From Prochlorococcus sp. AG-347-I19 (GTDB taxonomy: Bacteria; Cyanobacteriota; Cyanobacteriia; PCC-6307; Cyanobiaceae): a stretch of DNA of 64,000 nt. Below are positions 21,580 through 29,408 of this stretch, in pieces. The translations under genes and the position numbers were made by a program. Positions within the stretch are counted from its first letter, which is position 1. Each line of letters begins with the position of its first letter. The notes under the pieces are model-generated. The model was not told the DNA's origin. It ran no database searches and was given only the letters and a program-made list of their open reading frames with translations. The stretch lies in the NCBI GenBank assembly GCA_003279105.1, contig QCBO01000002.1, forward strand, positions 166,770-230,769, written 5' to 3'.

Positions 21580-21590
21580 ACCTTAAACGC

Positions 21591-21794
21591 TCATCCCTTA
21601 ATTTTTTTTGATTCGTTTTTATTAAGTCTATTGAATAGGTAATATGAAATTACAAGTAAGAGAGGAACGAATATTGAATGTAAAGTCATCATTAATTCTG
21701 TTTGGCCCATTCCTATAAGATTTGACTCGTTTGGAAGTTGTTCTGACCAAGTACCAACTAAATGCCAGGCTTGAGGAATTGATAAGAAAAACAT
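21591..21794 (-). CDS. 67-residue membrane protein
   Basis: The ATG-started protein has a weakly hydrophobic N-terminus (MFFLSIPQAWHLVGTW), a polar middle with NESNLIGMGQTELM, and a clear transmembrane helix (LHSIFVPLLLVISYYLF) followed by a basic tail. The topology suggests a cytoplasmic C-terminus. No family is recognised. It is convergent with the gene at 21289 with 11 bp between stops. Confidence 0.55.
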   Translation of the reverse strand: MFFLSIPQAWHLVGTWSEQLPNESNLIGMGQTELMMTLHSIFVPLLLVISYYLFNRLNKNESKKIKG

Positions 21795-21912
21795 ATAAGA
21801 TCTATAAGTTAAGTTTATGTTTAGATAAAGATTATCATTATTGAACGTTTTTGCTTTCTTTATTCTTATTTCTTAACTAAGTATTTGTAGAATGATAAAA
21901 AAAGAACTTGAT

Positions 21913-23442
21913 TTATAAATTTATTTTCTTAAGGAGAGTTTTAAATTCTTTTTTACCAATAATTTTTTCAGCTGCGTAAGCGCCACTTGCTGAAACAGCA
22001 GGAATTCCAATACCTGGAAATGTACTTGCACCGCAAGTAAATAAATTTTTTACTGGAGTTTTGCAGCCTGGGAAAAGTCCCTTTGCTGCAGATAATGCAG
22101 GGCCGTAACTACCGCAATAGGTATTGGTGAATTTTTTATGAGTGATTGGGGTTCCTAGCATCTTTAAATCAATCCTTTCATCTATATCAGGGATGAATTT
22201 TCTCACTGCATTAAGGAATATTGAACATCTTTCTTCTTTCAAATTTCTATATTCTAATTCCTTTGGATTTAGGTTTTCCCAAATTTCCCAAGGTTCATTT
22301 GCGGGAGTATATCCATGAAGAACATGTTTTCCTTCAGGAGCCATATTTTTATCTAAAACAGATGGGATTGAAAATACAGATATATTTCTTTCTGCGGTTA
22401 TACCTTTTTCCCACTCATCAACATGTATTGCATGTATTGGCAAATTTTCAAGACCATCTGCATCAAAACCTAGATGTATATGAAGGAAAGAATCACATTT
22501 ATTAGGGTTCAAAACTTTTGTATTCCATTTTTTTGAAATTTCAATTGGAATTAACTTTTTTAAATTCCAAACATCAGTATTCGTGACAACAGATTCACAA
22601 CTATAACTAGAACCATTATTAAGAGTTATACCTGTGGCTAAATTTTTATTGAAGTTAATTATCTTTACTCTCGAGGAAAGAATTAATTCTCCTCCATTTT
22701 TTTTAAATCCATTAATTAAGGCTTTTACGATAGATTCACTACCTCCTTTGGGGTATTCAAGGTATGAATTTGGTTCAAACCATTCGTTAAATAAAGTAGC
22801 CATCGCAGCTGTATTTGTATCATGCATTGACATGCCACTTATCAAAAAGCTCAATAAATCAACCCAATTTCTGAGAAAAGGATCCTCTAGATGAATATTT
22901 ACTAAATTCCCAAAGCCTTTATTAATTTTTGGTATTTGATTGATATTAGGTAAAATTTTTGAGGTTAAATTTATTAGATCTAAGAAATTTATTGATTCGG
23001 GAGAAAATGAGAGTAAAGGTATTTTATTTATTATTTGGCTAAGAGGTTTTATTCCGGAAATAAATGATTCCCATTCTTTAACAGATTTTTCACCTCTTAA
23101 AGTTTTAATTGTTTGTTTAAAAGGTTCTTCCCCCACATCAAGATTAAAATTTCCTTCTGGGACAATTACTTGCCAACCTTTGTATTGAAATAGTTCAACT
23201 TCTTCATCAAGTAATTTTAGAATTTGCCCTAGGGGATTAGTTGTCGGCCATTTACCTATTCCACTCCACAATGAAGGACCTGATTCGAAAGTATAACCTT
23301 TTCTTTTGAAACTGTGAGCAACACCTCCCGGTTGGGTATGTGCTTCACAAATAAGAACTTTTTTGCCAGATAAAGCTAAAATCGAACCACAGCATAAACC
23401 CCCTATTCCACTGCCGATTATAACAACATCGTATTTGTCCAT
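21913..23442 (-). CDS. CrtISO/phytoene-desaturase-family FAD oxidoreductase
   Basis: The 509-residue flavoprotein begins with a dinucleotide-binding fold (DVVIIGSGIGGLCCGSILALSGKKVLICEAH) followed by QPGGVAHSFKRKGYTFESGPSLW, which is the CrtI/CrtISO-type second motif, and ends with the family C-terminal flavin signature (NLFTCGASTFPGIGIPAVSASGAYAAEKI). This family includes carotene isomerases, desaturases and retinol saturases. Its second motif (GPSLW) differs from true CrtISO (GASM-type), so I do not assign CrtH. A carotenoid or other isoprenoid substrate is inferred. Monocistronic on the minus strand. Confidence 0.82.
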   Translation of the reverse strand: MDKYDVVIIGSGIGGLCCGSILALSGKKVLICEAHTQPGGVAHSFKRKGYTFESGPSLWSGIGKWPTTNPLGQILKLLDEEVELFQYKGWQVIVPEGNFNLDVGEEPFKQTIKTLRGEKSVKEWESFISGIKPLSQIINKIPLLSFSPESINFLDLINLTSKILPNINQIPKINKGFGNLVNIHLEDPFLRNWVDLLSFLISGMSMHDTNTAAMATLFNEWFEPNSYLEYPKGGSESIVKALINGFKKNGGELILSSRVKIINFNKNLATGITLNNGSSYSCESVVTNTDVWNLKKLIPIEISKKWNTKVLNPNKCDSFLHIHLGFDADGLENLPIHAIHVDEWEKGITAERNISVFSIPSVLDKNMAPEGKHVLHGYTPANEPWEIWENLNPKELEYRNLKEERCSIFLNAVRKFIPDIDERIDLKMLGTPITHKKFTNTYCGSYGPALSAAKGLFPGCKTPVKNLFTCGASTFPGIGIPAVSASGAYAAEKIIGKKEFKTLLKKINL

Positions 23443-23481
23443 TAAATATCTACTTTACTCTTTTCTAAAAACTAAGGCGTT

Positions 23482-23592
23482 TTAGACAAATGTATTAGTT
23501 GAAGTTGTAATACTTAGAACAACGGCGAGGAAAAAAATGTAAGGTACTGCTTTTAGAGGTATGTATCCTTGGCTTTTAGAGATAAAATCCAT
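23482..23592 (-). CDS. 36-residue single-span membrane peptide
   Basis: ATG at 23592 to TAA encodes MDFISKSQGYIPLKAVPYIF followed by a hydrophobic run (FFLAVVLSITTSTNTFV). It resembles the tiny helix-only subunits of thylakoid complexes but matches none that I know. It lies 39 bp before the start of the CrtISO-like gene on the same strand and could be its leader gene. Confidence 0.5.
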   Translation of the reverse strand: MDFISKSQGYIPLKAVPYIFFLAVVLSITTSTNTFV

Positions 23593-23764
23593 TGATTTAG
23601 TTACTATTTGTAAACATAATAACGAGATCTTGTTCCTTATGTGTGCCAAAAAATTATTTTTTTGGAAATATATTGAAATAAAGAAATCTTTTTGGAGATA
23701 TTTTTCACTAAGAACATTTTTTATAGAGTTATCTTAGTATTTGATTCTTAGATTAAAATCTATT

Positions 23765-24250
23765 ATGAAACAATTTCCTGATATTAATGAGATAAAACTT
23801 TTAGAAAAAAATTCTCAAAAAAACGGTAGCGGAATTTTATATGAGGAATTGTTAGGAATATGGAAGTTTAAGTATGTATGGGGAAAGGAGTCAGATGAAA
23901 TCAAAAATATACCCAGTTCTATTCTCCAAGTATTGTCGGCAAGACTCGAATTAAAAAGTAAAAATAAAGAGGATCAAATAAATTATGAAATAAAAAATTC
24001 AATTAATTTCGGATTGTTAAATATTACTTTTATAGGCAGTGCAGAATTAAAAGGGCTTAGACCTTTATTGGCTTTTTATTTTGAAAAATTGAAAATTAGT
24101 ATTAGTAGTTTTCCAGTATTTAATAAGGAATTAAAAAAACCAGAAGAAAAAAAAATGCCTTTTTTCTCTCTTGTAGGAATTAGCACTAAAGATAATTGGT
24201 TATGTGCTCGAGGAAGGGGCGGGGGGCTTGCAATATGGGTTAAGTCTTAA
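23765..24250 (+). CDS. fibrillin-like conserved protein
   Basis: I chose the ATG at 23765 (161 residues); a TTG at 23741 would add eight. The protein shows ELLGIWKFKYVWGK, INFGLLNITFIGSAELKG, RPLLAFYFEKLKI and a C-terminal WLCARGRGGGLAIWVKS. The GxW-K-Y/F-W start and the all-beta pattern resemble plastid-lipid-associated (PAP/fibrillin) proteins, which bind lipids near thylakoids, but the match is loose. The C-terminal ARGRGGGLA-W element is a cyanobacterial conserved-hypothetical trait. It has no signal peptide or membrane span and is convergent with the Nif11 gene. Confidence 0.6.
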   Translation: MKQFPDINEIKLLEKNSQKNGSGILYEELLGIWKFKYVWGKESDEIKNIPSSILQVLSARLELKSKNKEDQINYEIKNSINFGLLNITFIGSAELKGLRPLLAFYFEKLKISISSFPVFNKELKKPEEKKMPFFSLVGISTKDNWLCARGRGGGLAIWVKS

Positions 24251-24251
24251 T

Positions 24252-24467
24252 TTAGTGATATTCTCCTGGATGATCTACCTTTCTTACGGTAACTTTATCA
24301 ACTTTTTGTCCATTAAATCTTAAGAGATCATCTCCGGAAAAGTCATAACCTAAACGTTGACCAATTAGGGCTACATCATCCGCAGTAGAGGATGATGTAA
24401 CCTGCTTTTTTAAGTCTTCATCAGATTGCATCTTGATTAAAAATTTTCTTATTTCAGAAAAACTCAT
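24252..24467 (-). CDS. Nif11-domain small protein
   Basis: The 71-residue protein has the Nif11 pattern: an N-terminal helix (SEIRKFLIKMQSDEDLKKQVTSS), ADDVALIGQRLGYDFSGDDLL, then a short C-terminal part. Nif11 domains are best known as leader peptides of ribosomally made peptides in marine picocyanobacteria. Here there is no double-glycine cleavage site and no cysteine- or serine-rich core after the domain, and no LanM-like enzyme or peptidase-transporter nearby, so it is probably a free-standing Nif11 protein of unknown role rather than a natural-product precursor. Confidence 0.82.
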   Translation of the reverse strand: MSFSEIRKFLIKMQSDEDLKKQVTSSSTADDVALIGQRLGYDFSGDDLLRFNGQKVDKVTVRKVDHPGEYH

Positions 24468-24558
24468 TACTAGAATTTGATTGATTGATGTAAAAGAAAT
24501 TTATAAAATCTTTTTCCTAGTAAGAACAAGATAAATAGATAGTTATTATACTATTTTT

Positions 24559-24876
24559 ATGACATACTTATTTCTCTATATAGTAGGCATAACTTTAATA
24601 TGGTGGATATATCGTGTTGGTTGGCTTGAGGCGCTCAAAACAGTAGTTAAAGTTATAGTCCCCTCAGCGCTTATTATTTTATTTAACATAAAAGCAGGAA
24701 GATTACTTTTTAAAAGTCCTGTAGTCGGATTATTAAGCGCTTTGCCTACCTCTATTTTTATTTTTAGAGGTTCATTGCCTTTAGTTAGTTATATAAATAA
24801 CTGGATTGAGAATAAAATAAATAAGTATGATGATTCGGAAGTTATAGATACTGATTCTGTGCCTTTAGATGATTAA
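24559..24876 (+). CDS. membrane protein of unknown function
   Basis: The ATG-started 105-residue protein has two or three hydrophobic helices (LFLYIVGITLIWWIY, VKVIVPSALIILF, PVVGLLSALPTSIFIF) and an acidic C-terminal tail (NKYDDSEVIDTDSVPLDD), probably cytoplasmic. No domain is recognised; it resembles other conserved hypothetical membrane proteins of picocyanobacteria. It is convergent with the gene ending at 24888. Confidence 0.6.
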   Translation: MTYLFLYIVGITLIWWIYRVGWLEALKTVVKVIVPSALIILFNIKAGRLLFKSPVVGLLSALPTSIFIFRGSLPLVSYINNWIENKINKYDDSEVIDTDSVPLDD

Positions 24877-24887
24877 TTTAATTTAAT

Positions 24888-25280
24888 TCAATCAAAGCCA
24901 AGAAATAATTCTTTGTGTACAACAAGAACATCAAATAAAGTTGTTCCATGAATAGGACTTAAAGGGGTTTTGTCTATATTTAATGCTTCTGCACAAATTA
25001 AATGAGCATCCCATTTTGTATTGTGATCACTTATTTCAATTGACCACTCAATTACTTTTTTGAAATGATCTGGCATCTCCGAACCAATTTTTCTGCAAAT
25101 TTGACATAGAACTGACAAAAGAGGAGGTTTTGATGGCCTTTTTAAATCTTTGATAAGACTAGGTTGTGTAAAAACACTTGTATAGCGGATGTAGTCTATC
25201 AATTCATATTCTTCTTTAGTAAGAGCTGCTTTATCTAATGCTCTTTCAAATTCGTCTATGGGGGTTATGGGCCTATCCAA
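24888..25280 (-). CDS. conserved soluble protein of unknown function
   Basis: The 130-residue protein starts at TTG (MDRPITPIDEFERALDKAAL); no in-frame ATG precedes it. It is helical and hydrophilic, with CQICRK and KWDAHLICAEALN segments and a C-terminal HGTTLFDVLVVHKELFLGFD. It ends up four bases downstream of tatA on the same strand, so the two are probably cotranscribed; a link to protein export is not shown. No family is recognised. Confidence 0.65.
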   Translation of the reverse strand: MDRPITPIDEFERALDKAALTKEEYELIDYIRYTSVFTQPSLIKDLKRPSKPPLLSVLCQICRKIGSEMPDHFKKVIEWSIEISDHNTKWDAHLICAEALNIDKTPLSPIHGTTLFDVLVVHKELFLGFD

Positions 25281-25284
25281 GATA

Positions 25285-25551
25285 TTATTTTTTGCTGTTT
25301 TCTGAATCTATTTTTTCTTGATTAATTTCGTTGGTTTGATTGCTTTCTATAGATTTAGGAGATTCATCTTTATCTTCTTCGTTCATAACTTGGTCGATTT
25401 CATTTTGAAACTCATTCGACGCTTTTTTAAGACTTTTCAAAGTTTTACCAAGCTGTTTTCCTAATTCTGGAAGCTTTTTTGGACCAAAAATTAAAAGAGC
25501 TAAGATAAGTATTACAGTAACCTCAGGTAAACCTACACCAAAAATATTCAT
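25285..25551 (-). CDS. tatA: twin-arginine translocase subunit TatA/B/E
   Basis: TatA forms the size-adaptable pore of the twin-arginine pathway that moves folded proteins into the periplasm and thylakoid lumen. The 88-residue protein has the short N-terminal membrane helix (VTVILILALLIF), the hinge FGPKKLPELGKQLG and an amphipathic helix (KTLKSLKKASNEFQNEI), then a polar acidic tail. The tail is TatA-like in length, not the longer TatB tail. The ATG start is clear, and the gene precedes the 130-residue gene by four bases. Confidence 0.93.
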   Translation of the reverse strand: MNIFGVGLPEVTVILILALLIFGPKKLPELGKQLGKTLKSLKKASNEFQNEIDQVMNEEDKDESPKSIESNQTNEINQEKIDSENSKK

Positions 25552-25641
25552 AACTGATAACTATTTAACTAATTAGGAAATCTACTATTAAATATAGTCA
25601 AATCATCTGAATATTTCATTCTCGGAACAGCTTTTTTAATA

Positions 25642-25779
25642 TTAAAAAATTTTGAAAAATATTATTGTTATTAATACTCCTTTAAAGAAAACTAACCACA
25701 GTAATTGATAATCACTCAATTTGAATTTTTTTTGGTACCAATTTATAAGAGTTTTATGTCTATCAATTAATTTTCTCAT
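25642..25779 (-). CDS. 45-residue basic single-span peptide
   Basis: ATG at 25779 to TAA encodes a basic, aromatic N-terminus (MRKLIDRHKTLINWYQKKFK) and a hydrophobic helix (YQLLWLVFFKGVLITIIFF). The positive-inside rule puts the N-terminus in the cytoplasm. It is well formed and likely a conserved small picocyanobacterial protein, but I cannot name a function. It lies about 90 bp downstream of the tatA promoter region, on the same strand upstream of tatA. Confidence 0.6.
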   Translation of the reverse strand: MRKLIDRHKTLINWYQKKFKLSDYQLLWLVFFKGVLITIIFFKIF

Positions 25780-25958
25780 TTGCTCCGAGATTATTTATTA
25801 CTATCACTTATTTTATCTTAATTTCTTTTATTATTATTTTATAGCAATCATAGATTCTACTTAAATTAGATTATTCTATTAAATTTTAATCTTTTTCTAA
25901 ATTAATTTTTTTTCTAAATTATTGAAACTATTCGCTAAATATTTACTATTAAAAAAAA

Positions 25959-26198
25959 ATGAAATACTTATTTGTTGTTTTTTACTTTTTTTTTCTAATT
26001 TATCCAGCTGAAGCTGTTACCACAAAAATGTTTAAAGTATTGGATACGTGTGCAAGATATCGACTGGGTGAGATTAATGCTAATGAGGCTATAGAAAAAC
26101 TAAAATTAAAATTAACGAATTCTTCCACTAGTCAGCCAAAGGACCTAGTAAAAAAATATTGCTCAGTATTTACTCCAAATGAAAAAATTGAATTTTAA
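25959..26198 (+). CDS. 79-residue secreted protein
   Basis: The ATG-started protein has a clear signal peptide (KYLFVVFYFFFLIYPAEAV, cleavage likely after AEA) and a mature part of about 60 residues with two cysteines (VLDTCARY and KKYCSVF) that could form one disulfide. It is otherwise hydrophilic and helical. No family is recognised. It would act in the periplasm or lumen. Confidence 0.6.
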   Translation: MKYLFVVFYFFFLIYPAEAVTTKMFKVLDTCARYRLGEINANEAIEKLKLKLTNSSTSQPKDLVKKYCSVFTPNEKIEF

Positions 26199-26214
26199 TC
26201 TTAGCAATAAATAT

Positions 26215-26349
26215 TTAATTATTCTTTTTTGAATAATCTTTAGCTTTGTTTCGTATTTCTTTAACTTTTTTTAAATTATTTATTTTTAAATTAAAAATAA
26301 CTCCTAAAAAAAGAAGAAGAAATAAAAAAATATAAATTATTAATTCCAT
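26215..26349 (-). CDS. 44-residue single-span peptide
   Basis: ATG at 26349 to TAA encodes an N-terminal hydrophobic helix (LIIYIFLFLLLFLGVIF) followed by a strongly basic tail (LKINNLKKVKEIRNKAKDYSKKNN). The C-terminus is expected in the cytoplasm. The DNA is very AT-rich, which favours chance hydrophobic frames, but the sharp switch from hydrophobic to charged residues supports a real gene. Confidence 0.45.
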   Translation of the reverse strand: MELIIYIFLFLLLFLGVIFNLKINNLKKVKEIRNKAKDYSKKNN

Positions 26350-26499
26350 ATTATTGAATTAACAAATCCACCCTAGTTTATTTCAATAATTTTTTAGTAT
26401 CTTTTAAAACAAAAAAACTGACTTTAATATCAGTTATTTACCTTGAAGGCCACAATAAAAACACATTAACCTCTAATATGGAACTTTATAAGAACTGTT

Positions 26500-26949
26500 G
26501 TGCAGATTGGAGATAAAATTCCAGAATTTTCTTTACTGGATCAAAATGGAGTTAAAAGATCAAATAAGGAATTAAAAAGTCCCCTTGTTTTGTTTTTTTA
26601 TCCAAAAGATGATACCCCAGGTTGCACTATAGAAGTTTGCGGATTTAGAGATAAATATGACTTATTTAAAGTATTAGGTGCGCAAGTTTGGGGAGTAAGT
26701 AATGGAAGTGCCTCAAGTCATTTGGCATTTGCTAATAAAAATAAATTACAATATCCACTACTTTGCGACACAAATGACTCTCTTAGGAAAAATTTTAAAG
26801 TTCCTAAAGTATTAGGTTTTATGGATGGTAGGGTAACTTACGTTATTGATCGCAAAGGTACGGTTAGGCATATTTTTAGAGATTTATTGAATGGTCCCGA
26901 ACACATTAAAGAGGCTATTAGAGTACTTAAGGAAATTCAAAATCAATAA
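26500..26949 (+). CDS. bcp: peroxiredoxin Q (bacterioferritin comigratory protein)
   Basis: PrxQ reduces hydrogen peroxide and organic peroxides using thioredoxin. The 149-residue protein has the peroxidatic and resolving cysteines five residues apart in DDTPGCTIEVCGF (C42 and C47), the hallmark of the atypical 2-Cys PrxQ class, preceded by FFYPKDD and followed by GVSNGSASSHLAFANK. The start is GTG (26500), giving MQIGDKIPEFSLLDQNG. It stands alone on the plus strand. Location is cytoplasmic in cyanobacteria. Confidence 0.93.
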   Translation: MQIGDKIPEFSLLDQNGVKRSNKELKSPLVLFFYPKDDTPGCTIEVCGFRDKYDLFKVLGAQVWGVSNGSASSHLAFANKNKLQYPLLCDTNDSLRKNFKVPKVLGFMDGRVTYVIDRKGTVRHIFRDLLNGPEHIKEAIRVLKEIQNQ

Positions 26950-27016
26950 ATTATTATTCAAAGAATTTGAGAAGAATAACTTTTGTTTTATTATGGTTTC
27001 AGCTTTTTTTTAATAT

Positions 27017-27289
27017 ATGAAGAAAATGGGAATGCAGGCTGTTGATCTTGCTATTCAAAATGGAGTGGATCTTGACGGTACTCCAATCCCTCAAAAAATG
27101 TTAGATCTATACAATAGAATTATGGATGAGGAGAATAAAAGACAAAGGAGTGGTGTTAAAAAATCAATGAGAAATAGATGCGTCAAAACGGGTTCTAAGC
27201 ATTTTGATAAAGAAACATTGAATCAATTATTAATAGATTCGGGATGGGAAGGTCTTAAAGAAAAGGAAATTTTATTTTTTTATAACTAA
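27017..27289 (+). CDS. conserved soluble protein of unknown function
   Basis: The 90-residue protein begins with ATG (MKKMGMQAVDLAIQNGVDLDG), has a basic central part (ENKRQRSGVKKSMRNRCVKTGSKHF) and ends with LLIDSGWEGLKEKEILFFYN. An in-frame ATG at 27029 is a possible later start. I recognise it only as a conserved hypothetical type. It follows bcp by 67 bp on the same strand. Confidence 0.6.
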   Translation: MKKMGMQAVDLAIQNGVDLDGTPIPQKMLDLYNRIMDEENKRQRSGVKKSMRNRCVKTGSKHFDKETLNQLLIDSGWEGLKEKEILFFYN

Positions 27290-27389
27290 AAAAATTTTTT
27301 AATTATCTTAAAAATCATTTATGGTAATTATTTATTTAAATTAAGAAACTGAGAACTAATTAAATATTTTTTAGATCTAATTTTTTGAA

Positions 27390-27734
27390 TTATTTAAACC
27401 ATCCTTTTTTTTCAGAGGAAATTATTTTCTCTTTTTCAGCTTTTGTTTTATTACTTGCTTTTTTGTATGCCAAGTTTGCTTCTATAACTGTAACTATTGA
27501 TATAAAAAAAAGACCAGAAATTCCAATTATTTGTTCACTTTGAGAGGGTTCTGAATCTCCTTGTAAAAAAAAACCTAAAGCGAACCATGCACTACTAGCA
27601 GTGATGGTATAAAAGTAGGGTTTCCATCTTCTTTGATATAAGTAACCCGATCCTAAACCAGGAAGAAAGTTTAAAAAAGATGCTACCCACCCTTTTGAAG
27701 ATGCAAGTATTTCGTCTCTTGAGGGGTAAGACAT
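27390..27734 (-). CDS. small membrane protein with a TM2-like pair of helices
   Basis: The ATG-started 114-residue protein has SFLNFLPGLGSGYLYQRRWKPYF, which resembles the Gly/Pro-rich turn of TM2-type membrane proteins, then two further hydrophobic segments (ITASSAWFALGFFL and IIGISGLFFISIVTVI) and a basic C-terminal tail. Its function is unknown to me. A 34-residue gene lies five bases upstream on the same strand. Confidence 0.65.
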   Translation of the reverse strand: MSYPSRDEILASSKGWVASFLNFLPGLGSGYLYQRRWKPYFYTITASSAWFALGFFLQGDSEPSQSEQIIGISGLFFISIVTVIEANLAYKKASNKTKAEKEKIISSEKKGWFK

Positions 27735-27739
27735 TTATT

Positions 27740-27844
27740 TTAGGTATTTATTAAATGTGAATTTATATAAGCAAAAGATATTGCTGCACAAATTACCCAA
27801 CTAAAGGGTAAAAACATTCTTATTTTTTCTTTATTATTATTCAT
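27740..27844 (-). CDS. 34-residue single-span peptide
   Basis: ATG at 27844 to TAA encodes a basic N-terminus (MNNNKEKIRM) and a hydrophobic helix (FLPFSWVICAAISFAYI). It ends five bases before the start of the 114-residue membrane-protein gene, which suggests a two-gene transcript and translational coupling. No family is recognised. Confidence 0.5.
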   Translation of the reverse strand: MNNNKEKIRMFLPFSWVICAAISFAYINSHLINT

Positions 27845-27913
27845 TTTTTAATTATGGAAAATATTTTTAAAATCTGTGGATTTTATAGATACCTTAAAAC
27901 TAGAAGAATTAAA

Positions 27914-27936
27914 AAAGACGGTTTAAAACCGTCTTT
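27914..27936 (-). terminator. intrinsic terminator
   Basis: AAAGACGG and CCGTCTTT form a perfect 8-bp stem; on the minus strand it is followed by six T residues, so it fits termination of the gene ending at 27963. Confidence 0.75.
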
Positions 27937-27962
27937 GAAAAAGTAATTTCTCTAAAAATAAA

Positions 27963-28199
27963 TTATTTATCTTTTGAGGCTGAGAGTACTTTAAGTTCTT
28001 TTTTTACTTCTTTTTCTCTCTCTTCAAGATGTTTTAGTTGAGCTTTAAAAGCATCTTCAAGTCTTTCTTTTTGTGTTTTAATTTCATCAAGCTCTTCTTG
28101 ATGTTGGTTTTTCTTTAACTCCTTCATTTCACTATCGGAAATAACATATACAGGGCGATATGAAGGTGTTTCAAAAAGAAGATCAAACATTGAATACAT
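27963..28199 (-). CDS. coiled-coil protein conserved in marine picocyanobacteria
   Basis: The 78-residue protein starts MYSMFDLLFETPSYRPVYVISDSEM, a conserved-looking N-terminus I associate with small marine Synechococcus/Prochlorococcus proteins, then forms a long charged coiled coil (LKKNQHQEELDEIKTQKERLEDAF and onward) to the C-terminus. There is no membrane span. Its own terminator follows 27 bp downstream. The frame continues open upstream of the ATG for about 45 codons but has no start codon there. Function unknown. Confidence 0.7.
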   Translation of the reverse strand: MYSMFDLLFETPSYRPVYVISDSEMKELKKNQHQEELDEIKTQKERLEDAFKAQLKHLEEREKEVKKELKVLSASKDK

Positions 28200-28242
28200 A
28201 AGTGACCTTTGAATTAGTACAAACTCAATATCTGATAATTCT

Positions 28243-28344
28243 TTGGAATATGAAAGGATAAATACCGAAGATATTGATACGGCAAATACACCGAATTTCG
28301 GTTTACCTAACTTAACCGCCCAGTATTTACCGATCGAATTTTAA
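28243..28344 (+). CDS. possible small gene or remnant
   Basis: From a TTG at 28243 the plus strand encodes 33 residues including DTANTPNFGLPNLTAQYLPIEF before TAA. The composition is balanced and protein-like, unlike typical AT-rich chance frames, but there is no good ribosome-binding site or ATG, and the opposite strand is open too. It could be a relic or a regulatory stretch. Confidence 0.25.
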   Translation: MEYERINTEDIDTANTPNFGLPNLTAQYLPIEF

Positions 28345-28403
28345 GGTATGTTTTAAAGTATTAAGGAGATGATTCTAAAGATCTAAATCAAAAAGAACTA
28401 AAA

Positions 28404-28832
28404 ATGGATTTAAAAATTACTAAAACATTAGTAATCCCATCCAACGAAATTAAGTGGCGATTTTCTAGATCCTCCGGTCCTGGAGGACAAAATGTAAATA
28501 AAATTGAAAGCAGAGTAGAGATTATTTTTAATTTAGAAGATTCCAAAGTATTAAATGACTATCAGAAAGAAATTCTTAAGAGAAACTTGAAAAACAAATT
28601 AGTGAATAATAGCTTACGTTTAGCGGTTCAAGAACATAGAAATCAATTATTAAATAGGCAGCTAGCTTTAATGAAATTTAGTTCAATAATAAAAAATGCT
28701 TTAAATAAACCTTTTAAATTAAGAAAATATACCCAACCCACTAAAGCATCACAAAAGAAAAGAGTTGAGGTTAAGAAAAAACGTGGCGAATTGAAAAAAA
28801 GTAGACAAAAAGAAAAAACATATCAAATATGA
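28404..28832 (+). CDS. arfB: alternative ribosome-rescue factor ArfB (RF-1-domain hydrolase)
   Basis: ArfB (YaeJ/ICT1 family) enters ribosomes stalled at the 3' end of an mRNA and hydrolyses the peptidyl-tRNA. The 142-residue protein has the GGQ motif in SSGPGGQNVNK (residues 27-29), the N-terminal RF-1-like fold, and the basic C-terminal tail (KKRVEVKKKRGELKKSRQKEK) that threads into the mRNA channel. It lacks the codon-recognition domains of RF1/RF2, so it is not a conventional release factor. The ATG start is clear. Confidence 0.9.
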   Translation: MDLKITKTLVIPSNEIKWRFSRSSGPGGQNVNKIESRVEIIFNLEDSKVLNDYQKEILKRNLKNKLVNNSLRLAVQEHRNQLLNRQLALMKFSSIIKNALNKPFKLRKYTQPTKASQKKRVEVKKKRGELKKSRQKEKTYQI

Positions 28833-28904
28833 ATAAACTAAATAAATATTTCCCTCGCAAATTGTAATGAAAGCATATTATTAATTTAATTTCATTTTGG
28901 ATTT

Positions 28905-29153
28905 TTGAATACAACTAATGATTTCTGGTTAATTGACTCAAATTTTGTAGGGGTGATGCGTTTCTACAAAGATAGAGATAATTCTGATAAATCTATTGAT
29001 TATATGTTTATTGAAGAAGGAATTATTATGGGAATTCATGGAGAAAATCCTCCATTAATGAAAACTAGAAAAAAAATTGTAATTGAAGAAGCAAGAATAT
29101 TATGGCAAAAATTGTTAAATGAAGGTTGGCAAAAAACTAATAAAAAATGGTGA
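28905..29153 (+). CDS. DUF1651 family protein
   Basis: The 82-residue protein matches DUF1651 of marine cyanobacteria: FWLIDSNFVGVMRFYKDRD, GENPPLMKTRKKIVIEEARILWQKLLNEGW and a terminal WKKW-like end. It starts at TTG (28905); an ATG at 28918 is out of frame. The family is small, soluble and uncharacterised. It lies 72 bp after arfB on the same strand. Confidence 0.78.
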   Translation: MNTTNDFWLIDSNFVGVMRFYKDRDNSDKSIDYMFIEEGIIMGIHGENPPLMKTRKKIVIEEARILWQKLLNEGWQKTNKKW

Positions 29154-29181
29154 GGAAAGTCTACAAAAACTTTTTTTAATT

Positions 29182-29346
29182 TCAGAAAATAAATGAACCT
29201 TTAGGGTATAGCCTGGAAATTTTTTTCTGCTGTAAATATTTCTTTTTTTTGATGTCGTTTTCATATCTTCTCAACATCATTAGATAGTTAGTAACTCCAA
29301 AAATTATTAAAAAAACAATAAATCTTATTCCTGCCTCGAAGTTCAT
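29182..29346 (-). CDS. 54-residue single-span basic peptide
   Basis: ATG at 29346 to TGA encodes an N-terminal helix (IRFIVFLIIFGVTNYLMML) and a basic C-terminal part (RRYENDIKKKKYLQQKKISRLYPKG). The charge pattern puts the C-terminus in the cytoplasm. It lies alone between DUF1651 and the CPBP protease gene. No family is recognised. Confidence 0.5.
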   Translation of the reverse strand: MNFEAGIRFIVFLIIFGVTNYLMMLRRYENDIKKKKYLQQKKISRLYPKGSFIF

Positions 29347-29408
29347 ATGAGTATTAAACTTTATTCTAATCTGACAATTACTAATTAAAAATCAATCGGT
29401 ATTTATAT

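Noticed and set aside
23639-23737. 32-codon plus-strand frame with many aromatic and basic residues
   Set aside because: Composition is that of chance translation of AT-rich DNA and there is no start-site signal.
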